This document shows, piece after piece, positions 16,421-24,547 of a DNA stretch of 64,000 nucleotides (positions are counted from its first letter, which is position 1; each line of letters begins with the position of its first letter). Source of the stretch: Massilia agri (GTDB lineage: Bacteria; Pseudomonadota; Gammaproteobacteria; Burkholderiales; Burkholderiaceae_D); NCBI RefSeq assembly GCF_024753255.1, contig NZ_JANUHA010000015.1, positions 1 to 64,000 of the forward strand, read 5' to 3'. The notes below the pieces were generated by a model. That model saw only the letters and a program-made list of their open reading frames with translations. It made no database searches and was not told where the DNA came from. Both the position numbers and the translations under genes were made by a program.

Positions 16421-18048
16421 GGTTCGCTCCCTACCGGCACCGCCGGCACCGAGGTCTGCTTGAGGGTCATGAGCTGGCTGATCGGGTAGCCGTAGTTCAC
16501 CACCGACAGGCCGATCATCAGCGCCAGCCACAGGGCGTAGCTGTTCAGGGCTGCGGGTAGCCTGCCCTCGTCGTGCACCACCTGGCTGAAGCGGAACTCG
16601 GGCAACTCGATGCGCATGCTGCGATGGCCGCGCAGCAGGATCAGCAGGAACAGCAGGCCGGAGACCACCAGCACGAGGCCGCCGATGAAGGTGATGATCA
16701 CGGTGATGGCCTGCGGCGCGATCTCGGGATTGCTGTAGTCGAAGTAGGCCATGCGGCGCGGCATGCCAAGGATGCCGACCACGTGCCAGGGGAAGGTCAG
16801 CACGATCATCCCGACGAACCACAGCCAGAGCTGGGTGCGCATCAGGCGCCCGGCCACGAGCTGCTTGCCGGTCAGGTGCGGCCACAGGTCGTAGGAGAGG
16901 GCGAAGTACATGATGACGATGGCGCCGCCGAAGATCAGGTGGAAGTGGCCGGTGATCCACTGGGTGTTGTGGACGGCGAAGTCGAGCTGGTAGCTCATGT
17001 TGATCAGGCCGCCCGCGCCGCCGAAGCCCAGCAGGATGAAGGAGAAGGCCACGGCCAGCATCATCGGATTATGCCAGGGCAGGGCCTTGACCCAGCCGAA
17101 GGCGCCACGCCCGCCGCGCAGGCGGCCCGCGATCTCGACCGAGGCCGTGATGGTGAAAATGGTGAGGAAGGTCGGGATCGAGACCATGCCGGTGAAGATC
17201 GCGTGCAGGAACTTCATCCCCGAGCCCACCTGCGGATCCTGGAACAGGTGGTGCACGCCGATCGGCATCGAGAACACCAGGAACAGGACGAAGGAAATCC
17301 GTGCCATGCGGTCGCTGTAGAGGCGCCCGCCGATGGCGCGCGGCACCAGGGTGTAGAAGGCGATATAGGCGGGCATGAGCCAGAAGTAGACGATGGCGTG
17401 CAGGGTCCAGGAGAAGAACACCCGCGCCAGCCCCGCGTCGATGGTCGACTTGAAGCCGAGCGCCACCGGCAGGATCATGAACAGGATCTCGATCGCGGCG
17501 CCCAGCGAAGTCCAGGCCCACAGATAGGCGCCGGCCAGGTTGGCGAACATGGGTAGCGGAACCGCAGCCCCGGGATTCGCCTTCTTCCAAGCGTACAGGT
17601 TGACCGACATCAGGCCGACCCAGATCCAGGAGCCCACCACCACCAGCACGACACCGATGTAGTAGAAGGCGTTCCCGACCAGTGGCGGGTAGAAGGTGTA
17701 GAGCACGGTGGCCAGGCCCATCGAGACCGGTACCATCGCGGTAATGGTTCCCAGCACCACCAGCAGGAAGCCGATCCAGGCCCAGCGCTTACCCACCAGG
17801 GATTGCTTGAGCGAGAGCTCGACGATAGCGTAGCCGAAGCCCATCGCCACCAGGGTCGGGAAGACGTAGCCCATGGCCGAGCCGTGGGCGGTGACGGCGC
17901 GGTAGTAGAGCTCGGGGTTGCCGATCCAGTCGCGCAAGGGGCTGCGGATGTACATCTGCCATTCGCCCAGCAGCAGGGCCACGAAGAAGGCGATGAAGGC
18001 GATCCAGAAGTGCGCCAGCACCAGGCGCTTGGTGTCATTGTCCAACAC
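16417..18048 (-). CDS. Class B (ba3-like) haem-copper oxidase subunit I
   Basis: The protein has 543 residues and about 13 predicted membrane spans. Active-site landmarks: AHGSAMGY (low-spin haem ligand), LHAIVYFWLMPAY (CuB His and the Tyr of the His-Tyr crosslink in the class B arrangement), GVHHLFQDP (CuB His pair) and GHFHLIFGG (haem ligands). The overall pattern differs from aa3 and from the cbb3 subunit at 50093. It reduces oxygen to water at the cytoplasmic membrane and should pump fewer protons per electron than aa3 enzymes (family knowledge). Its start overlaps the subunit II stop by 14 bases. Confidence 0.92.
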   Translation of the reverse strand: MLDNDTKRLVLAHFWIAFIAFFVALLLGEWQMYIRSPLRDWIGNPELYYRAVTAHGSAMGYVFPTLVAMGFGYAIVELSLKQSLVGKRWAWIGFLLVVLGTITAMVPVSMGLATVLYTFYPPLVGNAFYYIGVVLVVVGSWIWVGLMSVNLYAWKKANPGAAVPLPMFANLAGAYLWAWTSLGAAIEILFMILPVALGFKSTIDAGLARVFFSWTLHAIVYFWLMPAYIAFYTLVPRAIGGRLYSDRMARISFVLFLVFSMPIGVHHLFQDPQVGSGMKFLHAIFTGMVSIPTFLTIFTITASVEIAGRLRGGRGAFGWVKALPWHNPMMLAVAFSFILLGFGGAGGLINMSYQLDFAVHNTQWITGHFHLIFGGAIVIMYFALSYDLWPHLTGKQLVAGRLMRTQLWLWFVGMIVLTFPWHVVGILGMPRRMAYFDYSNPEIAPQAITVIITFIGGLVLVVSGLLFLLILLRGHRSMRIELPEFRFSQVVHDEGRLPAALNSYALWLALMIGLSVVNYGYPISQLMTLKQTSVPAVPVGSEP

Positions 18049-18601
18049 AGCTCAGTCTCCTTCCTCCGGCCGCAAGCCGCGCGAACTCCGCCTTGCCGAC
18101 GATCTTCACGCGCGCCCACATGGCGGCATGGCCGACCCCGCAGTACTCGTGGCAGGGCATCATGTGTTCGCCGGTCTTCTCGAACTTCGTGCGGAAGTTC
18201 GAGATGTAACCGGGGATGAGCATCAGGTTGACGTTGCTTTGCCCAACCGAGAAACCGTGCACCACGTCGGCCGCGGTGCCGCGGATGCGGATCTCGGTGT
18301 CTTTCGGGACCAGCAGGCAGGAAGGCGTGAACGAGTACTGGTTGGCCAGCACCCGCACCATGACCGTGCCGTCCGGCTCGAGGGTGGAGCCGAGGTTGGT
18401 CTCGACGAACTCGCCCGAGATGTGCAGGGTCCCGGCGTCGATGGTCTCGGTGCGCACCGGCGGCATCGCCGCCCAGTGCAGACTCATGTAGACAATCATC
18501 CCGACCAGGAACAGGATGATGGCGCCGACCATCAGGGCCCAGCGGCTTTCCGCTGCATGGGCGACGGCGGCGCCGGGGGAAGCGTGGGGAGGGTGCGCCA
18601 T
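18035..18601 (-). CDS. Class B haem-copper oxidase subunit II (CuA)
   Basis: ATG 18601 is chosen: GGAGG precedes it by eight bases and it falls one base after the stop of the small upstream gene. The product has 188 residues, one membrane anchor (residues 22-43) and a cupredoxin domain. All CuA ligands are visible: His115 in VVHGFSVG and the cluster PCHEYCGVGHAAM with Cys150, Glu152, Cys154, His158 and Met161. It accepts electrons from cytochrome c in the periplasm and passes them to subunit I. Confidence 0.92.
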   Translation of the reverse strand: MAHPPHASPGAAVAHAAESRWALMVGAIILFLVGMIVYMSLHWAAMPPVRTETIDAGTLHISGEFVETNLGSTLEPDGTVMVRVLANQYSFTPSCLLVPKDTEIRIRGTAADVVHGFSVGQSNVNLMLIPGYISNFRTKFEKTGEHMMPCHEYCGVGHAAMWARVKIVGKAEFARLAAGGRRLSCVGQ

Positions 18602-18602
18602 C

Positions 18603-18776
18603 TCAGTCGCCTCCACGCGCCAGGTAGACCAGCACGTAGAAGGCCAGCCAGATGGCCATCACGATGGCCACGGCCAGCCCGGCCACGGCGAAGGCGCCGC
18701 GCGGTCCCTGAGCCACCACGGCGTCGACGCGCTGCTGGTCGAGACTGCCGTCGCTTTCCCTCGGTTCCAGGATCAT
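18603..18776 (-). CDS. Small single-span oxidase subunit (subunit IIa-like)
   Basis: A 57-residue frame, MILEPRESDGSLDQQR then a hydrophobic span AFAVAGLAVAIVMAIWLAFYVLVYL and ARGGD. AAGGAG sits five bases before the ATG. Its TGA is one base before the subunit II ATG, so the two are tightly coupled. Class B oxidases often carry a short one-helix subunit IIa that packs by subunit I, and position, size and topology all match. The frame is easily missed because of its length. Assignment as a subunit is inference. Confidence 0.78.
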   Translation of the reverse strand: MILEPRESDGSLDQQRVDAVVAQGPRGAFAVAGLAVAIVMAIWLAFYVLVYLARGGD

Positions 18777-18809
18777 TGGATCTCCTTGCTCGTATGCTGC
18801 GCCGGCGGC

Positions 18810-20123
18810 CTATTCGACGGTCGCCGCGCGCAGTTCGTTAACCTCGCGCACCGTGACGGGTGCGCCGCGGTTGCCCCAGGCGGTGCGGATATAGGTGACG
18901 ACGGCGGCGACTTCCTCGTCCGACAATTCATGGAAGAAGGGCGGCATCCCGTAGGGCATCGGGTTGCGGCGGGTGCCGGGCGGGTAGCCGCCATTGAGCA
19001 CCATGCGGATCGGGTTGACGGCCGAGGTCATGGTGATCGACTGGTTGTTCGCCAATGGCGGATAGTGCGGCAGCATGCCGCGTCCCTGCTCGCCGTGGCA
19101 GCTGGCGCATTGTGCCGCGTAGATGCGTTCTCCCTGCGAATGCTGCTGGGTGATGTTGGCGCGCAGCGGCGCCGTGGCCGGGTCGGTATTGACCGGCTGG
19201 TCGGCCGGCAGGCTCTTGAGGTAGACCGCCATCGCGCGAACGTCGGCGTCGCTCATGAACTGCAGGCTGTTGAAGGTCACCTCGGCCATCGGCCCGTAGA
19301 CGGTGCCGCGGTTCGACACGCCTTTCTGCAGCAGGTCGACGATGTCCTGGATTTCCCAGTTGCCCAGGCCTGCCTCCTTGTTCGAGGTCAGCGAAGGCGC
19401 ATACCAGTTCTGCATCGGAATCAGGCCGCCCTGGAACGCGCGCTCCTCGGAGGAGCCGCCTAGGGCATTGATCGGGGTATGACACATCGCGCAGTGGCCA
19501 AGGCCCTGCACCAGGTAGGCGCCCCGGTTCCATTCAGCCGACTTGGCGGGATCGGGTTCGTACTCGCCTTCCTTGAAGTACAGGGTGCGCCAGCCGATCA
19601 GGAGGGCGCGGTTGTTGTAGGGGAAGCGCAGGTCATGTTCGCGCGTCTTCAGGTTCACCGGCGGCACCGAGCGCAAGTAGGCGAAGATGGCGTCGCTGTC
19701 GGCGCGCGTCACCTTGGTGTAGCTCGCGAAGGGCATGGCCGGATAGAGCAGCTCCCCCTCGCGCGACTTCCCGGTGCGCATCATCTTGAAGAATTCGTCG
19801 GCGGTCCATTCGCCGATGCCGGTCTGCCGGTCGGGCGTGATATTCGGCGCGTACAGCGTGCCGAAGGGCGTGGGCATCGCCCGGTTGCCGGAGAAGATGG
19901 GGCCGCCCGGCACCGTATGGCAGGCGATGCAGTCGCCGGCCTGCGCCAGGTATTTGCCGCGCGCGATCAGGGCCTGGTCCGCGCCGCTCTCCAGTCTGCC
20001 GTCGCGCGAGAGCAGTTCCGGCGGGCCGAAACCCCGGCTCAGCATCCAGGACAGGAGGGCGACGACGATGATGACGGGGATGGCCCACAACAGCGGACGT
20101 GCCGGCGTGGCGGATTTGCTCAT
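18810..20123 (-). CDS. Membrane-anchored trihaem cytochrome c
   Basis: The protein has 437 residues with an N-terminal span (LLWAIPVIIVVALLSWML). Three haem motifs follow: CIACH (VPGGPIFSGNRAMPTPFG context), CAMCH and CASCH. The three-domain layout resembles the cytochrome subunits of alcohol or gluconate dehydrogenases, and the protein may feed periplasmic electrons to the oxidase encoded next to it. It begins ten bases after the upstream dihaem cytochrome gene. No matching dehydrogenase gene is in the window. Confidence 0.9.
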   Translation of the reverse strand: MSKSATPARPLLWAIPVIIVVALLSWMLSRGFGPPELLSRDGRLESGADQALIARGKYLAQAGDCIACHTVPGGPIFSGNRAMPTPFGTLYAPNITPDRQTGIGEWTADEFFKMMRTGKSREGELLYPAMPFASYTKVTRADSDAIFAYLRSVPPVNLKTREHDLRFPYNNRALLIGWRTLYFKEGEYEPDPAKSAEWNRGAYLVQGLGHCAMCHTPINALGGSSEERAFQGGLIPMQNWYAPSLTSNKEAGLGNWEIQDIVDLLQKGVSNRGTVYGPMAEVTFNSLQFMSDADVRAMAVYLKSLPADQPVNTDPATAPLRANITQQHSQGERIYAAQCASCHGEQGRGMLPHYPPLANNQSITMTSAVNPIRMVLNGGYPPGTRRNPMPYGMPPFFHELSDEEVAAVVTYIRTAWGNRGAPVTVREVNELRAATVE

Positions 20124-20133
20124 GGTCGCCCCC

Positions 20134-20853
20134 TCATTTGCGGTGAACCTGGCTGCCGCACGGCATGGGCAGCGCGATCGTGGCCGCTTTCGCCGGCCGC
20201 GCAGCGGTGACAGGCTGCGAGGCCAGGTAGGCGGAGACGGCCGCCACTTCCGGCTCGCTCAGGGTCGAGGCGATCACTTGCATGCAATCCGGCGCCAGTG
20301 CGGTGCGCACGCCGTAGCGCCACGCGCCCAGCTGGGCGCTGACGTAGTCGGCGCGCAGACCTAGGAGGCCCGGGATGCCCGGCTCGCGGCCGGCCAGGTC
20401 GGCGCCGTGGCAGCTGGCGCAGGCCGGCAGCTGCTTGCCTGGCACGCCCTGGGTGACGATGCGCCGGCCCTCCTGGATCTGCTGGAGCGAGGCCTTGACG
20501 GGCGGATTGGCGAGCGGCGGCGGGTTCTGCGCGGCGAAGTGCTCGGCCATCTTGACCAGGTAGCTGTCCGGCAGGTAGGCCAGCAGGTAGTTCATGGGCA
20601 CGTACTTGCGGCGGCCGTCGCGGAAGGCGACCAGCTGGTTATACAGATAGCCCGCGGGCTTGCCTGCCAGGCGAGGGAAATAGACGTTGTCGACCCCGCG
20701 TCCCGCGGCGCCATGGCAGCCGGTGCAGGCGGCCACCCGCGCTTCCATCGTATCGGGAATCCGGTTGGTCGGCGCGTCCGCCTGACCCTGGCCATAGACA
20801 CAGGCCGGGATAGTCGTCAGCAATGCGATGAAAGGTATCCAGCACCGGCTCAT
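20134..20853 (-). CDS. Periplasmic dihaem cytochrome c
   Basis: The protein has 239 residues with a signal peptide (MSRCWIPFIALLTTIPACVYG; the cysteine near the end could instead be a lipobox). Two class I cytochrome c domains carry CTGCH and CASCH. The FPRLAGKPAGYLYNQLVAFRDG segment is typical of c4-type dihaem cytochromes. It is the first gene of the oxidase operon and a likely electron carrier. The operon promoter should lie in 20854-20973, where I found no convincing sigma-70 or FNR site. Confidence 0.88.
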   Translation of the reverse strand: MSRCWIPFIALLTTIPACVYGQGQADAPTNRIPDTMEARVAACTGCHGAAGRGVDNVYFPRLAGKPAGYLYNQLVAFRDGRRKYVPMNYLLAYLPDSYLVKMAEHFAAQNPPPLANPPVKASLQQIQEGRRIVTQGVPGKQLPACASCHGADLAGREPGIPGLLGLRADYVSAQLGAWRYGVRTALAPDCMQVIASTLSEPEVAAVSAYLASQPVTAARPAKAATIALPMPCGSQVHRK

Positions 20854-20973
20854 TGAGGGCTCCAGGCAAGCTACTGCATGAAAATCGCGTCAATGGCGAG
20901 ACAATACACCGATGGGTATGACCGGCGGCGCACGGTTAGGTCTGCCGTCGCTGCTTATGCGAAACGCATGGCG

Positions 20974-22200
20974 CTAGCGCCTGGCATGCCGCGCGAGCGC
21001 CGGCAGGATGTCGTAGCAGGCGCCCATGGTTTCGCGGTCGACCTTGCCGGCGGGGCTCTTCTCGTCTGAATACCTGCGCTTGTCCGCGCCCAGGATGCGG
21101 TACCAGGCGCCGTGTTCGTGGTCGATCATATGCTGCCAGCAGAAGCGCCACAGGCGCTCGTAGTCGACCCAGTAACGCTCGGCCCCGGTGCGCGCGCCGA
21201 GCAGGGCGCTGGCCGCCAGGGTCTCGGCCTGGACCCAGTGGATCTTGTCGGCGTCGCATACCATGCCGTCCGGGGCGAAGCCGGCATGCAGGCCCCCATG
21301 GCGTGCGTCCCAGGCGAGACGCATGGCGCTGGCGTACAGGTCCTGGGCGTTGGGCAGCAGCCAGTCGCGCGGCCCGCCCAGGTGGGCGCCGTGGCTTTCC
21401 AGTTGCAGGAGCAGCTTGCTCCACTGCGCGAAATGGCCGGGCTGGTAGCTCCTGCCCTTGTCGAGCTGCGCGCCATCCCAGTCCGGCTGCCAGTCTTGCC
21501 TGTAGTGTTCCCACACCATGCCGCCGGCGCGCGCAGCCTGGCGCCGGGTGATGTGGCGGGCCACCAGTTCGGCGCGGTGCAGGTAGGTCAGGTGGCTTGT
21601 CGCGCGGTAGGCCGCCAGCAGTGCCTCGCAGGCGTGCAGATTGGCCATCTGGCTGCGGCAGGGGGCGAGCCGGCTCCAGTCGCCACTGGCTCGGTCCGCG
21701 TACAGGCCGTGTTCGGGCTCCCAGAAGCGTTCTTCCATCAGCTCGAAGGTTTCATGTACCCAGGCGCGCGCTTCCTCCACGCCGGCGTCGACGGCGTGCG
21801 CATAGGCGAGCAGTACGCAGGCCAGGGCGCGGCAGTGATTGTCGTCGTCGAGGGCCCTAGCGCCGGCGCCGTCCCATTCCAGCACCCAGCGATAGCCGCC
21901 GGTATCCGGGTTGCGGTGCACGCGGCGCAGGAAGTCGAGGCCGTGGCGCACCAGGGCCTGGTGGTCGGGGTCCCGGAAGTGGCGCCAGCTTCGTGCGAAC
22001 ACCGACACGAAGCCGGCGCTGGAGAGCAGGTGGCGGGCGCGGCGGTCGTAGACCGTGCCGTCGTCGCGGAAGTGGTGGAAGAATCCCCCGCGCGGATCGA
22101 CGCAGCGGGGGAAGTAGAAGGACAGCGTGTGGGAGACGTGCCGCAGCAGCACGTCGGGCGAGAAGAAGTCGGGCAGCGTGTCCATGGCGTGCGCGTCCAT
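20974..22200 (-). CDS. AGE-family sugar epimerase/isomerase, probable mannose isomerase
   Basis: The start is placed at ATG 22200 (ATG 22185 is possible). The product has about 408 residues in the (alpha/alpha)6-barrel pattern of N-acylglucosamine 2-epimerases. Recognisable elements are GGFFHHFRDDG, RHLLSSAGFVSVFARSW, the histidine-containing SYQPGHFAQWSKLLL and HWVQAETLAASALLGA. Relatives interconvert mannose, glucose and fructose or epimerise N-acyl-glucosamine. Two GH92 mannosidases precede it in the same direction, so conversion of released mannose to fructose is the likeliest role; that is inference from context. Confidence 0.85.
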   Translation of the reverse strand: MDAHAMDTLPDFFSPDVLLRHVSHTLSFYFPRCVDPRGGFFHHFRDDGTVYDRRARHLLSSAGFVSVFARSWRHFRDPDHQALVRHGLDFLRRVHRNPDTGGYRWVLEWDGAGARALDDDNHCRALACVLLAYAHAVDAGVEEARAWVHETFELMEERFWEPEHGLYADRASGDWSRLAPCRSQMANLHACEALLAAYRATSHLTYLHRAELVARHITRRQAARAGGMVWEHYRQDWQPDWDGAQLDKGRSYQPGHFAQWSKLLLQLESHGAHLGGPRDWLLPNAQDLYASAMRLAWDARHGGLHAGFAPDGMVCDADKIHWVQAETLAASALLGARTGAERYWVDYERLWRFCWQHMIDHEHGAWYRILGADKRRYSDEKSPAGKVDRETMGACYDILPALARHARR

Positions 22201-22208
22201 CAATGCCG

Positions 22209-22232
22209 CCGAGGGGCCGGCCGGCCCCTCGG
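22209..22232. repeat. 24-bp perfect palindrome between GH92 and epimerase genes
   Basis: CCGAGGGGCCGG and its exact complement meet with no spacer and nearly fill the 37-base gap between the GH92 stop (22238) and the epimerase start (22200). In the mRNA it would form a strong GC hairpin a few bases before the epimerase start. It has no T tract, so it more likely tunes translation or RNA stability than stops transcription. Confidence 0.6.
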
Positions 22233-22237
22233 GTCGA

Positions 22238-24526
22238 TCACAGCTTCTCGTCGCGCGAGAAGGAGTAAGGCACGTCCTGCTCGCGGGTGCCGCGCACCAT
22301 GTTCGGCTTGGCCGACATGCTGAAGTCCAGGGTCGCGCCCTTCATCAGCTCGTCGTGGCCCAGCCAGGTGCGCTGGATCGCCTTGCCGTTGACCTTCAGC
22401 GCGTCCACGTAGCGGCCCTTGCCGCGGGCGTTCACGGTGAAGCTGCGGCCGTTCTCGAGCTTGACGGTGGCTTTCGGGAACAGCGGGGTGCCGACCACGT
22501 ACTGGTTCACGCCAGGCGTGACCGGATAGAAGCCGAGGGCCGAGAACACATACCAGGCCGAGGTCTGGCCATTGTCCTCGTCACCGCAGTAGCCGTCCGG
22601 GGTCGCCGCGTACATGCGGTCCATGGTCTCGCGGATCCAGTGCTGGGCCTTCCACGGGGCGCCCGCGTAGTTGTACAGGTAGATCATGTGCTGGATCGGC
22701 TGGTTGCCGTGCGCGTACTGGCCCATGTTCGCGATCTGCATCTCGCGGATCTCGTGGATCACCTGGCGGTAGTAGCTCTCATCGTAGATCGGCGGCAGCG
22801 AGAACACGGTGTCGAGTTTATCCACGAAGGCCTTGCGGCCGCCCATCAGCTGGACCAGGCCGTCGACGTCATGGAAGACCGACCAGGAATAGTGCCAGCT
22901 GTTCCCCTCGGTGAAGGCGTCGCCCCACTTGAACGGGTTGAACGGGGTCTGGAAGCTGCCGTCCTTGTTCTTGCCGCGCATGAGGCCCGTCTCCGGGTCG
23001 AACAGCTTCTTGTAGTTCATGCTGCGCTGGGCGTAGATGTCGATCTCGGAAGCGGGCTTGCCGAGCGCCTTGCCGAGGCGCCAGATGGTGAAGTCGTCGT
23101 AGGCATATTCCAGCGTGCGCGCGGCGTTCTCGTTGATGCCGACGTCGTAGGGCACGTAGCCGAGTTCGTTGTAGTACTTCACGCCGGCGCGGCCGACGGC
23201 GGTCAGCGGGCCTTCGTTGTTGGCGCCGTGCTTCAGGGCCTGCCACAGGGTCTCGATGTCCTGGCTGCGCACGCCCTTGATCCAGGCATCCGCCACCACC
23301 GAGGCCGAGTTATTCCCGATCATGACGTTGGCGTAGCCCGGGCTCGACCACTCGGGCAGCCAGCCGCCTTCCTTGAAGGAGTTCGCCAGGCCTTCCTGCA
23401 TCTCCGCATTGATCGAGGGATAGACCAGGTTCAGGAAGGGATACAGGGCGCGGAAGGTGTCCCAGAAACCGGTGCCGGCGAACAGGCGGCCCGGCAGCAC
23501 TTCGCCGTTGTAGGGGCTCCAGTGGATCGGCTTGTTGTTCGCATCGAGTTCATAGATCTTGTTCGGGAACAGGACCATGCGGTAGAGCGAGGAATAGAAG
23601 GTGCGGGTCTGGTCGACCGAGCCGCCTTCGACCTGGAGTTTACCCATCACGCCGTTCCACAGCGCCTTGGCCTTGGCCTTGGTGGTCTCGAAGTCGTCCT
23701 GGGCCAGCTCGCGGCGCAGGTTCAGTTCGGCCTGCTCCAGGCTGATGAAGGACGAGGCGACGCGCATATTGACCTTCTGGCCCTTGGCGGTGCGGAAGCC
23801 CACCAGGGCGCCGCTATGCTCGCCATCGTTTTCCAGCTTGCCTTCTTCCAGCTTGTCGCCCTGCCAGGTGTCGGTCGATGCGAAGGGCTGGTCGAACTCG
23901 ATCACGAAGTAGTTGCGGAAGTTCGCCGGCAGCTTGTGGGCATGGCGGGTGCTCCAGCCGATCACGCGGCGCTGGCCCGGGATGATCTTCACGTAGGAGC
24001 CCTTGTCGAGGGCGTCGATCACCACGTAGCTGGCGTCGGATTTCGGGAAGGTGAAGCGGAACTGGGCGGCGCGCTCGGTCGGCGCGATCTCGGTGGTGAC
24101 GTCGGCGTCGGCCAGGTACACGCGGTAGTAGTAGGGCTTGGCGACTTCCGCCTTGTGCGAGTACCAGCTGGCGCGCGCATCCTGGTTGAAGCGCTTGGCG
24201 CCGACCACCGGCATGATGGCGAACTGGCCGTAGTCGTTCATCCAGGGCGAAGGCTGGTGGGTCTGCTTGAAGCCGCGGATCTTGTCGGCGTCATAGGTGT
24301 AGGCCCAGCCGTTGCCCATCTTGCCGGTCTGCGGGGTCCAGAAGTTCATGCCCCAGGGGACGGCGATGGCCGGGTAGGTATTGCCGTTGGAGAGCTCGGG
24401 CTTGCTCTGGGTGCCCATCAGGGGATTGGCCCACTCCACCGGGTCGGTGATCTTGCCCACCACCTGGGCCTGTGCGGCGAATGCACTGGCGGCCAGGAGG
24501 AGGCCTGCTGCGAATTTCATGGTCAT
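22238..24526 (-). CDS. GH92 alpha-mannosidase 2
   Basis: ATG 24526 is chosen because AGGA lies five bases upstream; starts at 24541 and 24520 are also in frame. The product has about 762 residues with a signal peptide (MKFAAGLLLAASAFAAQAQ). GH92 hallmarks are WANPLMGTQS near the mature N-terminus, GTGFWDTFRALYPFLNLVYP, NGEVLPGRLF, PYDVGINENAARTLEYAYDDF, QPIQHMIYLYNYAGAPWKAQ and EDNGQTSAWYVFSALGFYPVTPG. The family comprises calcium-dependent exo-alpha-mannosidases. It begins 21 bases after the first GH92 gene. Confidence 0.9.
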   Translation of the reverse strand: MTMKFAAGLLLAASAFAAQAQVVGKITDPVEWANPLMGTQSKPELSNGNTYPAIAVPWGMNFWTPQTGKMGNGWAYTYDADKIRGFKQTHQPSPWMNDYGQFAIMPVVGAKRFNQDARASWYSHKAEVAKPYYYRVYLADADVTTEIAPTERAAQFRFTFPKSDASYVVIDALDKGSYVKIIPGQRRVIGWSTRHAHKLPANFRNYFVIEFDQPFASTDTWQGDKLEEGKLENDGEHSGALVGFRTAKGQKVNMRVASSFISLEQAELNLRRELAQDDFETTKAKAKALWNGVMGKLQVEGGSVDQTRTFYSSLYRMVLFPNKIYELDANNKPIHWSPYNGEVLPGRLFAGTGFWDTFRALYPFLNLVYPSINAEMQEGLANSFKEGGWLPEWSSPGYANVMIGNNSASVVADAWIKGVRSQDIETLWQALKHGANNEGPLTAVGRAGVKYYNELGYVPYDVGINENAARTLEYAYDDFTIWRLGKALGKPASEIDIYAQRSMNYKKLFDPETGLMRGKNKDGSFQTPFNPFKWGDAFTEGNSWHYSWSVFHDVDGLVQLMGGRKAFVDKLDTVFSLPPIYDESYYRQVIHEIREMQIANMGQYAHGNQPIQHMIYLYNYAGAPWKAQHWIRETMDRMYAATPDGYCGDEDNGQTSAWYVFSALGFYPVTPGVNQYVVGTPLFPKATVKLENGRSFTVNARGKGRYVDALKVNGKAIQRTWLGHDELMKGATLDFSMSAKPNMVRGTREQDVPYSFSRDEKL

Positions 24527-24547
24527 GGCGTTCCTGATCATGGTTGA

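Noticed and set aside
20854..20973. Promoter search for the class B oxidase operon
   Set aside because: TTGACG and TAGCTT are present on the minus strand but only 14 bases apart; no convincing promoter or FNR site could be assigned.
20957..20981. Hairpin ATGCG-AAA-CGCAT and palindrome GGCGCTAGCGCC at the end of the epimerase gene as a terminator
   Set aside because: The stem is only five bases and no T tract follows on the minus strand, so evidence is too weak for a feature.
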